Source of the DNA: Paraburkholderia phenazinium
GTDB lineage: Bacteria > Pseudomonadota > Gammaproteobacteria > Burkholderiales > Burkholderiaceae
Direction of reading: 5' to 3'
Assembly (NCBI RefSeq): GCF_900142845.1
Contig: NZ_FSRU01000003.1
Coordinates: 372,001 to 436,000, forward strand
DNA length: 64,000 nucleotides
Part shown: positions 37,685 to 46,598 of the stretch, one piece after another
Position numbering within the stretch: position 1 is the first letter of the stretch
Layout: each line of letters starts with the position of its first letter
Program-made: the position numbers and the translations under genes
Notes under the pieces: model-generated
Databases searched by the model: none
What the model was told of the DNA's origin: nothing
The model's input: only the letters and a program-made list of their open reading frames with translations

Positions 37685-39304
37685 ATGAAAGTTCGTTGGC
37701 GTACCGTTTTTCAAGAGATAAAGTACCAATTGCTCCCATTTCTAATAATGGGTGGAGTGGTGTCGATATATCTGGGCAAGGATTGGAACTGGGACCTTCG
37801 TAATTACCATTTTTATAATCCATGGGCGCTAACGCATCATCGATGGGGTGTCGACCTCTTCCCGGCGCAACTCCAGACCTTCCTCAACCCGCTCTCGGAC
37901 CTGTTTTTCTACAAACTGGCAGACTCGGGGCGGCCAGACTACATCGTTGTATTTCTAATGGGTTTGCCCGCTGGAATTGCAGCCTATTTCTTGTGGCGAT
38001 TGCTGGCTAACCTCGATCAAGTCGACGCGCAAAATCCCACCTTGACAGGCTTTGGGTTCCGGGTGGGCGCGTGTGTAGTCGGGATGACGGGGGCCGCCGG
38101 ATTAGGGCAGATTGGCAGCACCACGGGCGAATGGACCGTGTCGTCCTTGATTATTGGCGCCGTCCTCGCGCTTACTCTGTGGCAAAAGAGCCGCCTGAGC
38201 GCGCGCGCCGCGATGGTAACCGCAGGCCTCGCGATAGGTGCGGCGACGGCACTGAAACTCACTGCAGCTGTGCCGGCAATTTCGCTAACCATCGCACTGC
38301 CCTTTCTGCTGGTCGGAACGGACAAAAAACAGCTCTGGCGTCTAATTGCAGCTTATGCGCTGGCGGGGTTAGTGAGCTTTGGGATCCTCGCAGGACCCTG
38401 GATGTGGAAAATGTACTCGAATTTCCACAACCCTATATTCCCCTATTTCAACGGTCTTTTCCGATCGCCGCTTATCAGCGGGGCTAGCGGTATGGATGTG
38501 AGATTTATCCCTCACGACGTTAGGCACCTGTTAGCCTTTCCAGGTTACTCCGCGCTAGTCGGGAACAGCCTACGATCGGAACTTAACTTGAGGGACCCTC
38601 GTTTACTGGTGGGCGCATTTATTGCCGTCGGCTGGATAGTGGGTACAGTTGTGCGGCTTGTCTTACGCAGACCTCAAAGTCGCATGTGGAACTTGAAGCT
38701 GTTTTTTGCCGTGAGCTACGTTGTTATGTACCTCATCTGGTCAGAACTATTCGCGATCTACCGCTACGCCATCGTACTCGAGCTCCTTGGCGCCGTAATG
38801 CTGTTTACGGCGCTACAAGACGTTTGCCGACAACATCGTCAGGAGACAGGCGTCACGATTGCCGGACTCGTGTTCTTGTCGCTTGCGTTGCTTACATCGG
38901 TACCTGACTGGGGGCGAATCCCTTTGGACGGCAGCCCGTATTTCCGGAATAAATTGCCTCAGTTGCCCTATGACTCGCTGATCATTTCTACCACCAACGA
39001 GCCCGTAGGATACTTGGTGCCGCAATGGCCCGACCATCCAGCCTTTTTTTCGGCCATATCCAACCTGTCAACGCCTTCGTACAACGTGAAGCTGCAACAA
39101 ATAATTGCACAGCGCGTGGCAGATCATAAAGGCCCCGTTTACGTCCTGCGCGACAGTCGAGAAATGAGCGACGACGTTCGACGCTTATACGAACTCGATC
39201 AAATTAAGGTCGACGATTCATCGTGCATTCCCATTGAACCGCCCGCCCCCACTAACCTGGAGGTTTGCCAGGCACATCCAAACAAAACGCCTGCGGTGAA
39301 CTAG
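37685..39304 (+). CDS. polytopic membrane protein, putative GT-C glycosyltransferase (paralogue B)
   Basis: Integral-membrane protein of 539 residues with about 11 hydrophobic segments and a soluble C-terminal stretch of about 110 residues. Its first external loop, KDWNWDLRNYHFYN, and the following LQTFLNPLSDLFFYKL match the protein at 20766, as do PWMWKMYSNFHNPIFPYF and ELFAIYRYAIVLELL. The base composition is clearly richer in A+T than that of its paralogue, so the two did not arise by a recent local duplication. ATG 37685 was chosen; an ATG at 37580 would add 35 polar residues. It may use a polyprenyl-phosphate sugar, but the family is not one I can name. Confidence 0.73.
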   Translation: MKVRWRTVFQEIKYQLLPFLIMGGVVSIYLGKDWNWDLRNYHFYNPWALTHHRWGVDLFPAQLQTFLNPLSDLFFYKLADSGRPDYIVVFLMGLPAGIAAYFLWRLLANLDQVDAQNPTLTGFGFRVGACVVGMTGAAGLGQIGSTTGEWTVSSLIIGAVLALTLWQKSRLSARAAMVTAGLAIGAATALKLTAAVPAISLTIALPFLLVGTDKKQLWRLIAAYALAGLVSFGILAGPWMWKMYSNFHNPIFPYFNGLFRSPLISGASGMDVRFIPHDVRHLLAFPGYSALVGNSLRSELNLRDPRLLVGAFIAVGWIVGTVVRLVLRRPQSRMWNLKLFFAVSYVVMYLIWSELFAIYRYAIVLELLGAVMLFTALQDVCRQHRQETGVTIAGLVFLSLALLTSVPDWGRIPLDGSPYFRNKLPQLPYDSLIISTTNEPVGYLVPQWPDHPAFFSAISNLSTPSYNVKLQQIIAQRVADHKGPVYVLRDSREMSDDVRRLYELDQIKVDDSSCIPIEPPAPTNLEVCQAHPNKTPAVN

Positions 39305-39466
39305 TTCGGCCCTCCCCGGCAGCCCATCACGCGCGAACAAATCCTTCGTGCAGGGAGCGCGGCGGCACAGCGGGAGGGCAAATACATCCAGATACATTTG
39401 TAAGTAATATCTATCGGATAATTTCGGTATGTTATAGATTGAAACATCCCGCCGACTAGACAACTT

Positions 39467-39484
39467 GCAGCACGATCGTGCTGC
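39467..39484. promoter_or_regulatory. perfect 18-bp palindrome upstream of the methyltransferase
   Basis: GCAGCACGATCGTGCTGC is a perfect palindrome with two 9-base arms and no spacer. It ends one base before the Shine-Dalgarno GGAG of the methyltransferase gene at 39496. It could be an operator for a dimeric regulator or, in RNA, a structure close to the ribosome-binding site. An A+T-rich run with GATAAT and TTATAG lies about 40 bases upstream as a possible promoter. Confidence 0.55.
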
Positions 39485-39495
39485 TGGAGACAAAG

Positions 39496-40539
39496 ATGAC
39501 TCGATGCGCAGTCTGTTCATCACACGCCGTAGACACCTATCAAAAGATCGATGACGTCGTCTACTACACCTGTGGGGCGTGCGGATCGTTGTTTGCGGAC
39601 CCGGCATTCCTGCGCGCAGTGGAAGACGGTACCGTCTCAAACTATCGAGACGCTTACTGGGAAATGGAACTGCGTGCTGCAAAGGAGAGGTCGTACGGAT
39701 CGTCGTTGCAGCGGGTCGCGGAGACTTTCTTCTACAGCCGGGTTCCAATCAAGCGATTTGTTGATATCGGCTCGGGACCTGGATACCTGCTGGACGCCGT
39801 TGCAACAGCGTTGCCCGACGCAACAGACATGTTCTATGGAGTGGAACTCTTTCCGCCAGAGCCCGCGTTCCAGTCAAAGCACCCAAACTACAAGGTCTGT
39901 CCTCTCGCAGACGTCGGTCAAAAGTTCGAGGCAGGTGTTTGTATCGAGGTCATTGAGCATTTGACGCCATCCATGCTCGACACCCTCGCAAAGCAAATGG
40001 CACAAACATCAGCACCTCAGGCGGTTTATTTGATCAACTCCGGTCAACCTGAGTATGTACTGAACGAAGATCCCGGCTATCTGGACCCTCACGGCCGTGG
40101 ACACATCATGTCCTACTCGCTCGAAGGGGCGAGACGAATATTTGAGCCGCACGGCTTCACAGTTATTCCGTTGCCGGGGCGTCACTGGGCTTTCCTTGTC
40201 GAATACCAATCTCAATCCACGAGTAAGCACCCCATCCAGCAACTTGAGGCGAGAATCTGGTCGCCGATTCCAGAGAACGCCGCCACGCTTAGGGACGGTC
40301 GCAGTGGCTCCTTGATGTACCACGTGGGCCTAGATTCGGCTCGTTGTTACCTCGAGCATGCGACGGTGGTGGAGCGCACGGAGTGGGCTCGATCGCTTCA
40401 GGCAGAGATGGAGCGTGCGGAAGCAGAGGTCGCGAATAATGCTGTGGTACACCAGCCCCCCTCAGAAACCAGCCGCCACGACGATCATGCAGGACTCATC
40501 GGGCGCGCACGACGCTGGGTGCAGCGCCACGCGAGTTAG
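39496..40539 (+). CDS. class I SAM-dependent methyltransferase with N-terminal zinc ribbon
   Basis: Protein of 347 residues. An N-terminal zinc ribbon (CAVC near residues 4-7 and CGAC near 26-29) precedes a Rossmann methyltransferase domain with FVDIGSGPGYLLDAV as the SAM-binding glycine motif and CIEVIEHLTPSML as the typical acidic/EH segment. This layout is common among methyltransferases in polysaccharide loci that act on sugars or nucleotide sugars. ATG 39496 was chosen because GGAG lies 6 bases upstream; an in-frame CTG/ATG upstream lies within the palindrome. The substrate is not determinable; an O-methyl sugar is a reasonable guess. Confidence 0.82.
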   Translation: MTRCAVCSSHAVDTYQKIDDVVYYTCGACGSLFADPAFLRAVEDGTVSNYRDAYWEMELRAAKERSYGSSLQRVAETFFYSRVPIKRFVDIGSGPGYLLDAVATALPDATDMFYGVELFPPEPAFQSKHPNYKVCPLADVGQKFEAGVCIEVIEHLTPSMLDTLAKQMAQTSAPQAVYLINSGQPEYVLNEDPGYLDPHGRGHIMSYSLEGARRIFEPHGFTVIPLPGRHWAFLVEYQSQSTSKHPIQQLEARIWSPIPENAATLRDGRSGSLMYHVGLDSARCYLEHATVVERTEWARSLQAEMERAEAEVANNAVVHQPPSETSRHDDHAGLIGRARRWVQRHAS

Positions 40540-40574
40540 CAAGGCGATACAACAAAAACCATCAATTCCGGTAG

Positions 40575-40595
40575 GGGCCGACCCACGATCGGCCC
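40575..40595. terminator. stem-loop between convergent genes
   Basis: Arms GGGCCGA (40575-40581) and TCGGCCC (40589-40595) with a 7-base loop lie between the methyltransferase stop and the convergent glycosidase-like gene's stop. T runs on either side are short or distant, so terminator strength is uncertain. Confidence 0.45.
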
Positions 40596-40605
40596 TTATG
40601 ACGCC

Positions 40606-42117
40606 CTATTGAGTTTTGATGGATGCCAAAGTGAACGCAAGGCGTCGGGTGTCCGGATTGCTCCCGTTCTCTGCAGGCACCATCGACCGACTCGCGCGAA
40701 TTTCAACCTCCGCGTAGTCCGCGTCATGCGCGGCGGCACGCACGCTCTTTAGCGGTACCGATATCGTGAAAACGTCGTCATTGACGAACTCTTTCGATAC
40801 GACTTCGGTGCCATTGACGACAACGGAAATGCGATCGCTCCCCTCCGTCCTAGTCGTTTTCGAAATTGTCGCAGCGGGCACCCAACCGGATATCACAAGC
40901 GATTTGTCCGACGGTGCTCCCTCGATTGGGAAAGTGAAGAATGTCGACGGGCCAACCCATGCGTGGCGCTTACCGGCATCACCTTCGATCGGAAACGAGC
41001 CACGTACGACATCAGTAGATCGAATCGGCGTTTTTGTCCAGTCAGCGTTTGCGTCAAATTCCGCGACATTCCGACCTTGCGTCAGATCGACCGTCGCCAT
41101 GCCAACTTCGCCATTCAAATTCTGTGCAGGCTCGGCCTTGTCTCCACCACCAAACCACACCGACCACTTTCCGTTCCCGACTGGGAGCAAGGTCGAGTCA
41201 CATATGACCTTCAAGTCCCACGCAGCGCGTTGCCGATCCGTAATGAGCCCTGCTACCGACATCTTCTTCCAGTGTATTCCGTCTGTCGAAACCGCATAGC
41301 CCAGGTTCCGGATCTCCGTATTGCTTCTGCCCGTATAAAGCATGTAGAAATAAGGCGGCGCATACGCAACACTCGGCTCTCCCAAGCCGTTCTCATCAAA
41401 CGATCCGTAAGCACCGACATCCAAAATCGGATTCGCGGGAGACCTTTGCCAAGTGATGCCATCGGAAGACCTGGCAACACCGAGTCGCTGCGTCGCTATC
41501 TCATTCTGCCCAAGGTAATACAGGTATAGATAACCATCTTTGGCGATGACGTAGGGATCACCTACTGCCTGACTGTCCCATGCATGGGCTGCGCCAGTCG
41601 CAAATACCGGCTTCGGATAATTGGTGAATTTGAACCCATCGCTAGAGGTCGCGAGACCGATCTGCGTACGCCCGGATTTATCACGACCTTGGTAGAAATA
41701 GAGAATCTTGCCCTTCCAGACTATTGCGGCTCCATTCGCCGCAATATAGGAAACATCCCAGCTTTTTGCGTCGGGTTGCAGGACAGGATTGCCGGCAAAC
41801 TTCTGCCAGACAACACCGTCTGAGGACGTAGCAATCCCAGTCCTCCAGACTTTTCCGTCATAGCCCGAGTAGTAGTTAAAGAGCTTCCCGTTCAGTCGCA
41901 CCACCGATGGGTTCAAAAGATCGACGCCATCCCATTGCGTCGGAGCGCCTCGTGTTAGCACTGGCTTTGCGAGGACGTTTTCTATCTTGAGAGGAACGGG
42001 AGCGGCCAGACCCTTGGATGATGCGAGAGCGAAATCATCATCAGATGGCGCCGCAGGTGCCGCATGCACAACTACAGCGACGAGGCACGCGGCGATCACG
42101 GCCAGCTTCTTTTCCAT
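40606..42117 (-). CDS. exported beta-propeller protein, glycosidase-like (GH43/GH32-type fold)
   Basis: Secreted or periplasmic protein of 503 residues with a signal peptide (MEKKLAVIAACLVAVVVHAAPA). Residues of about 60-345 contain four repeated blades of the form GxAxSSDGxxWxxxxxNPxL, at GIATSSDGVVW, GLATSSDGFKF, GVARSSDGITW and GYAVSTDGIHW, typical of five-bladed propellers of the GH32/43/62/68/130 group. Acidic residues sit in conserved blade-start contexts: WDGVDLLNPSVV, VGDPYVIAKDG and GEPSVAYAP. The C-terminal 150 residues form a beta-rich domain. It could trim or modify a glycan at the cell surface. Enzyme class and linkage cannot be assigned, and loss of activity is possible. Confidence 0.75.
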   Translation of the reverse strand: MEKKLAVIAACLVAVVVHAAPAAPSDDDFALASSKGLAAPVPLKIENVLAKPVLTRGAPTQWDGVDLLNPSVVRLNGKLFNYYSGYDGKVWRTGIATSSDGVVWQKFAGNPVLQPDAKSWDVSYIAANGAAIVWKGKILYFYQGRDKSGRTQIGLATSSDGFKFTNYPKPVFATGAAHAWDSQAVGDPYVIAKDGYLYLYYLGQNEIATQRLGVARSSDGITWQRSPANPILDVGAYGSFDENGLGEPSVAYAPPYFYMLYTGRSNTEIRNLGYAVSTDGIHWKKMSVAGLITDRQRAAWDLKVICDSTLLPVGNGKWSVWFGGGDKAEPAQNLNGEVGMATVDLTQGRNVAEFDANADWTKTPIRSTDVVRGSFPIEGDAGKRHAWVGPSTFFTFPIEGAPSDKSLVISGWVPAATISKTTRTEGSDRISVVVNGTEVVSKEFVNDDVFTISVPLKSVRAAAHDADYAEVEIRASRSMVPAENGSNPDTRRLAFTLASIKTQ

Positions 42118-42405
42118 GTTGTTCCCATACAGTTTGAGGCGGCAAGTTTGCCACAGTTTTTGTCCCTAATCGCCACTAGCACGTCGCGGAGACGCACAGC
42201 CCCCTGGGGACCGAGACAGGATCGACGAATGGACGCGAGAGAGTCGGCTGGCCCGTCGCAAACTGACCGATTCTTGCCACGATCTGGCAGTGGCGATCCT
42301 ACCCAAAAGCGGCCCGCTGCCCGGTCTGCAAATCGGGCACCTTGCTGAGTGGATGGGATAGAATCGCGGGAATTCTACGCGGCCATTCACCCTACGAACT
42401 GCTAC

Positions 42406-43617
42406 ATGATCCAGCACGCCCATCGCCGCATTGACGATATCGAAGCCCTTCGCGCGTTTGCTGTCCTGTTCACCATTATTGAACACGTCAGATATGTGCT
42501 GTCGTGGGGCAACCATTACGTATACACATTCGACCTGTTTTTTAGTGCCACGACCGGCGTCGACCTGTTTCTTTGCATATCGGGCTTCGTTATAGCGCGG
42601 AGCCTTCTTCGAACCCTGGATACCGCGCCCGACAGCGAGACGTTCTGGCGCCGGGTGTTCGCCTTCTGGGTGCGTAGAGTGTTTCGCATCTGGCCCACAT
42701 CTATTTTTTGGGTGACGGCCATCGTCGCATGTGGAGTCATCTTCAGGCACGCCGGATACTTTGGCCACTTCAGGGAAAATTTGGCTGACTTCGCAGCAGT
42801 TGTCACTCAGACCGCGAATTTCCATATGGTCGGCTGTCTTCCTCTGTCGGAATGCGGAAATGCGGGGCCATGGTGGAGTCTCTCCCTCGAAGAACAGTTC
42901 TATATATTGTTGCCGTTTGCCGCGTTTTTCTTTAGAAGAAAAATCGCTTACTTCATGGTGTTCGTCGTCTTGGCTCAGGTATTTCTCCATCGTCCGAGTT
43001 GGACCTACCCCTGGGTATTTAGAACGGATGCGCTCGCCATGGGCGTTCTATTAGCTATATTCGCAAACGGCAAGCTCCAGGAAGTCGTGAACCCAAAGTT
43101 CCTGGCAAATCGCCTGTATGCGATTCCTATGGTCGCAGTTCTGCTGTTATTGATGGCGTCAATGCCCGACGCAGCGAGAAAAATCAGTTCTGTGTCGTTC
43201 TCAACTGGAATGGTCGCAATAGTAGCCGCCGTGCTGGTGTTTATCGCCTCGTTCGACGGCGACTATATCGCGAGGGGACGAATGCCGAAGACCGTCTTGC
43301 TATGGATCGGATCGCGCTCGTACTCGATTTACCTGATCCACTGGTTTTCCATTCAGGCAACAAAGACTATCTGGTGGTACGTTGAGCCGGCCGGCACGGT
43401 ATTTGACGGGAGATACACGCTACGGTACTTGCTGGTGTGGATCGCGCTGACCGTCATTCTGAGCGAACTAAATTACCGGTTGCTCGAGACACCGCTGAGA
43501 AGAAAGGGCGCGGATATAGCCAAGCGAATCGCAAACGGCGAATCAGGCGATCGGCCGGCACCTCCAACGTCCATGTCCGAGCATTCGACGGACGAAGCAT
43601 CAGCCGCATCTGCGTAG
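42406..43617 (+). CDS. acyltransferase 3 family protein (OafA/YrhL-like)
   Basis: Second O-acyltransferase candidate, 403 residues with about ten membrane segments. RRIDDIEALRAFAVLFTIIEHVRYV near the N-terminus has the family's RAFAV and the conserved histidine, and CGNAGPWWSLSLEEQFYILLPF is the diagnostic second motif. The last 35 residues are polar. It is more like the classic OafA type than the protein at 36170, which lacks the SLEEQFY form. ATG 42406 was chosen; an ATG at 42349 adds 19 residues without family features. It probably acetylates or otherwise acylates a surface sugar; substrate unknown. Confidence 0.88.
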   Translation: MIQHAHRRIDDIEALRAFAVLFTIIEHVRYVLSWGNHYVYTFDLFFSATTGVDLFLCISGFVIARSLLRTLDTAPDSETFWRRVFAFWVRRVFRIWPTSIFWVTAIVACGVIFRHAGYFGHFRENLADFAAVVTQTANFHMVGCLPLSECGNAGPWWSLSLEEQFYILLPFAAFFFRRKIAYFMVFVVLAQVFLHRPSWTYPWVFRTDALAMGVLLAIFANGKLQEVVNPKFLANRLYAIPMVAVLLLLMASMPDAARKISSVSFSTGMVAIVAAVLVFIASFDGDYIARGRMPKTVLLWIGSRSYSIYLIHWFSIQATKTIWWYVEPAGTVFDGRYTLRYLLVWIALTVILSELNYRLLETPLRRKGADIAKRIANGESGDRPAPPTSMSEHSTDEASAASA

Positions 43618-43963
43618 TAGCCGTCTATAACTAAGCGCCAAACACGCCAACACCCTCGGCGGGTTACACCTGCGCGGCGCCTTTTATCGCAGTCGCGCTC
43701 CGCGCTCGTCGAACCGGCAGCGCCAACGCGTGAACCGGAGCGCCCGTACTTTTGACATCTCGAAGGTCGGGCAGCATCTCGAACGAAGCCATTTCATTGG
43801 AAGCGTGGAGGCAGAGTTCCTTTCAAACGGCTAGCTCACGAGAGGCCCCTTCCGATGTGTCATAATTCGCGCATCTCCAAATGCTAGGTATCCCGCCAAC
43901 AGTCGCGCGGAACTGAGCTCAGTGCAAGTCACGCACCCAATACCGACCATCCCAAGAAAGTCC
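43618..43963. other. intergenic region, possible promoter
   Basis: About 345 bases with no supported gene. TTGACA at 43752-43757 is a perfect -35 hexamer but lacks a good -10 at normal spacing; CATAAT at 43861-43866 is a possible -10 nearer the next gene. No repeat or mobile-element sign was seen. Confidence 0.35.
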
Positions 43964-45499
43964 ATGCAGAGTCGCCTAAGTAACTTGCCACCACGGTCCC
44001 TTGAGGCGCCCGCCCGCTCAGACGTACGCATCGCGTTACCACTTTGGATAGTAGTGTTCCTGGCACTTACTGCGGTGACGTACTGGCGATTTGTGCGGTG
44101 GGAACCATCGGTCTTCTATGGAGACGACCTCTACACCATCCTAGCCGCGCTGAAAGACCATACTTTCGCCAGCGATTGGCAGCAACCATTCACAACGCCA
44201 TTCTACGAGAAGTACCGGCCCGTCTTCGAACTGATATGGGTGGCACTCGTCCGCATATTCCAGACGGATTTACGCGGCTTCTTGGCCTTCAACTTTGGCG
44301 TGCATTTGCTAAACGCAATGATTTTATTTGCTATCGCAATGCAAGTCTCGAATGGCAACAAACCGGTCAGCGTAGCTCTGGTCGTCGCATTTGCTGGCTC
44401 ACGCTTCGCCCTCTATCAAATCACTCAGGCCACCGGCCCAGTTGAAGCGGTTGCGCTCACGCTGTTCCTACTTACGATCACTTGGACTCTAAAGGCGTAT
44501 CAATACCCGGAAGATAGTCGCTGGCAATGGTTCGCGACACTCGCATTCTTCCTCTGCATACACACGCATGAGCGGTATATCGCCCTTACGCCCATACTTG
44601 CATTTATGCTCGCGCTATCGCGCCGACACTACGTTGGTCTTTTCAATCGCTACGGCGGAGCGCTCGTATGTATTGCGATACCGCTGTTCAACGCGCTAGT
44701 AAAAACTAGCCTACTTCATTTGGCATTCTTCGTAGGCACAGGTGAGACGCATATTGACGTGAATATGCACCGAATCGTTGAGCAGACACTTCAAGCGGTC
44801 TTGTCAGTAGTTGGATTCAACTATGGTCCTGAATATCTGGCCGGCCATAGCATCGTATTCGGCGAGTCATTACCCGGCGATGACGCCGCACGCCTTCTGG
44901 CAACGGTAATCGTGCTTGCCGCGCTCGTCGCGACAACTTATGCGGTTTTAGTTGGCGGTCGATCCCGCGCACCGCTCCGCTGGTACCCTATCTTGTTGCT
45001 AGCAATCGCGGTTTTAATACTGGTTCCACCGATCGTGACAGTTCGCCTCGAGCAACGCTGGCTTTACGCTCCGCTCGCGCTTTTCTTGCTGCTTTTTGCC
45101 TGGGCGGCGAGACTGGACGGCCGCAAACGGATCGTGCCAACAATAGCAGGACTTGCGGCGTGTCTTTCGCTACTCTCGCTGGACATCCTTTTGAGCCAGT
45201 ACACACCCTGGATCTATTTCATGAGTTCCGCGACCGCCGCCTCGCTGGCAAAACGCGACATCGTGGACACTCACGCAGCGCCGCTTGGTCAAGATCTGCT
45301 GTTGCATGCATCGCGTGACCATTGCAAGTGGACCTTGGACGAAGGGCGCTTCTTTGAACTGTACGAAGGACAGGACCGAAAGATCTACTGCGCCCTAACC
45401 GATGAAGCGTTTGACGCCCTGCTGAAGAAGTATCCATCGGCTCAAGCGTTCAGCTACACGCCAGGCGTGTCGTTCACTCCCGTTGCAAGACCGAAGTAA
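43964..45499 (+). CDS. polytopic membrane protein, putative GT-C glycosyltransferase
   Basis: Integral-membrane protein of 511 residues with about 11 hydrophobic segments and a soluble C-terminal tail of about 110 residues. The first external loop carries EPSVFYGDDLYTIL, with an Asp pair in the position expected of GT-C enzymes, followed by EKYRPVFELIWVALVRIF, close to the usual RP..E segment. ATG 43964 was chosen; GTG 43922 would add 14 residues. It is convergent with the gtrB-gtrA end of the CDP-sugar operon, so it is a candidate for the periplasmic transferase that uses the sugar lipid made there, but this link rests only on position. Confidence 0.72.
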   Translation: MQSRLSNLPPRSLEAPARSDVRIALPLWIVVFLALTAVTYWRFVRWEPSVFYGDDLYTILAALKDHTFASDWQQPFTTPFYEKYRPVFELIWVALVRIFQTDLRGFLAFNFGVHLLNAMILFAIAMQVSNGNKPVSVALVVAFAGSRFALYQITQATGPVEAVALTLFLLTITWTLKAYQYPEDSRWQWFATLAFFLCIHTHERYIALTPILAFMLALSRRHYVGLFNRYGGALVCIAIPLFNALVKTSLLHLAFFVGTGETHIDVNMHRIVEQTLQAVLSVVGFNYGPEYLAGHSIVFGESLPGDDAARLLATVIVLAALVATTYAVLVGGRSRAPLRWYPILLLAIAVLILVPPIVTVRLEQRWLYAPLALFLLLFAWAARLDGRKRIVPTIAGLAACLSLLSLDILLSQYTPWIYFMSSATAASLAKRDIVDTHAAPLGQDLLLHASRDHCKWTLDEGRFFELYEGQDRKIYCALTDEAFDALLKKYPSAQAFSYTPGVSFTPVARPK

Positions 45500-45562
45500 C
45501 ACCTGGCTGCGGCGATCTACATCGCGCTCTAGAGAGCGGGCAAATTCGACGATAGTCAACTC

Positions 45563-45589
45563 GCAACGTTCCCTAAGGGGGGACGTTGC
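45563..45589. terminator. stem-loop between convergent genes
   Basis: Arms GCAACGTTCC and GGGACGTTGC (45563-45572 and 45580-45589) form a 10-bp stem with one G-T wobble and a 7-base loop, between the membrane-protein stop at 45499 and the convergent gtrB stop at 45618. There is no clear T run. Confidence 0.45.
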
Positions 45590-45617
45590 TCGCCCGACGG
45601 GCTTCCTTGTGTTTAAC

Positions 45618-46598
45618 CTATGCGGACATCTCGTCTTTGGGTAGTTCCCCGTCGGCAGCAATGCTAGTGCTATGCCCAATACGCTCGCGCTCGATGACCA
45701 AGGGTCGCTTCATCACATACGTAAGAATCGCTCCAACATACTCTCCGAGCAAACCCGTGAAAAAGAGCTGCACGGAGGCAAAGAAGAACAGCCCGATAAG
45801 CAGTGGAGCGCTACCAAATGCAAACTTGTTCCAGAAAACAAGTTTCAGAACGAGATACAGGAACGATACGAAAAGACTCAGCGCCCCCATAGCGAATCCC
45901 GCAATCGTAGCCAGCCGCAAAGGGACCTTCGAATGCGACGTAATACCAAGCATCGCAATGTCGAACAGCGTGTAAAAATTATTCTTCGAAATGCCACGCT
46001 TTCTTCGCGGCTGAACGTATGGAATCTGTACGATATCGAATCCAATTTCACAGATCAACCCGCGAAAATAAGGATAGGGATCGTCTATTTTTCGAATTAT
46101 CTCGATCACCTTTCGATCATAAAGACCGAAGCCGGTGAAATTCTGAATCAGACGTACGTTCGCGATTCGTGTGACAAGCCGGTAGTATGCTCGCCGCAAT
46201 GCGAAAAAGATGGCAGACTCTTTCGCCTCAGGTTTGACGCCTACAACAATGGGCGCCCCGGCGTGCCATTCCTCGATGAACTTGGTAATAAGCTCCGGAG
46301 GATCCTGAAAATCAGCAACAAGCAGAATTACCGCATCACCTTTTGCCTGCATTAGTCCATATATAGGTGAGCGAATGTGTCCAAAATTGCGAGCATTGAC
46401 AATAACCCCCACCCCCGAGTCCTTTTGCGCAATCGCACGCAATTTGCTAACGGTCGAATCAGTAGAACAATTATCGATGAATAAATGATCGTACGTCACA
46501 GTGGAAATACCGGAAAATATCCGCCGCACCTCCTCGTGGATTCCCTCGACGTTTTCTTCTTCGTTATAGCAAGGCGTAACGACTGTGATATGTTTCAT
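45618..46598 (-). CDS. polyprenyl-phosphate glycosyltransferase, GtrB-like
   Basis: GT2 enzyme of 326 residues with two C-terminal membrane helices (about 232-260 and 268-292), the GtrB layout. The soluble domain has ITVVTPCYNEEENVEGIHEEV, LFIDNCSTDSTV and LVADFQDPPELITKFI (here ADF replaces the usual DTD/DAD). It should load a sugar on undecaprenyl phosphate. It is the last gene of the eight-gene CDP-sugar operon, and its start overlaps the preceding gtrA-like stop by 4 bases. Standard GtrB enzymes use UDP-glucose; the operon suggests, but does not prove, that this one uses the CDP-linked sugar. Confidence 0.87.
   Translation of the reverse strand: MKHITVVTPCYNEEENVEGIHEEVRRIFSGISTVTYDHLFIDNCSTDSTVSKLRAIAQKDSGVGVIVNARNFGHIRSPIYGLMQAKGDAVILLVADFQDPPELITKFIEEWHAGAPIVVGVKPEAKESAIFFALRRAYYRLVTRIANVRLIQNFTGFGLYDRKVIEIIRKIDDPYPYFRGLICEIGFDIVQIPYVQPRRKRGISKNNFYTLFDIAMLGITSHSKVPLRLATIAGFAMGALSLFVSFLYLVLKLVFWNKFAFGSAPLLIGLFFFASVQLFFTGLLGEYVGAILTYVMKRPLVIERERIGHSTSIAADGELPKDEMSA

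Noticed and set aside
43752..43780. Perfect TTGACA at 43752 as a promoter
   Set aside because: The -10 position at 17 bp spacing reads CATCTC; not good enough to call a promoter.
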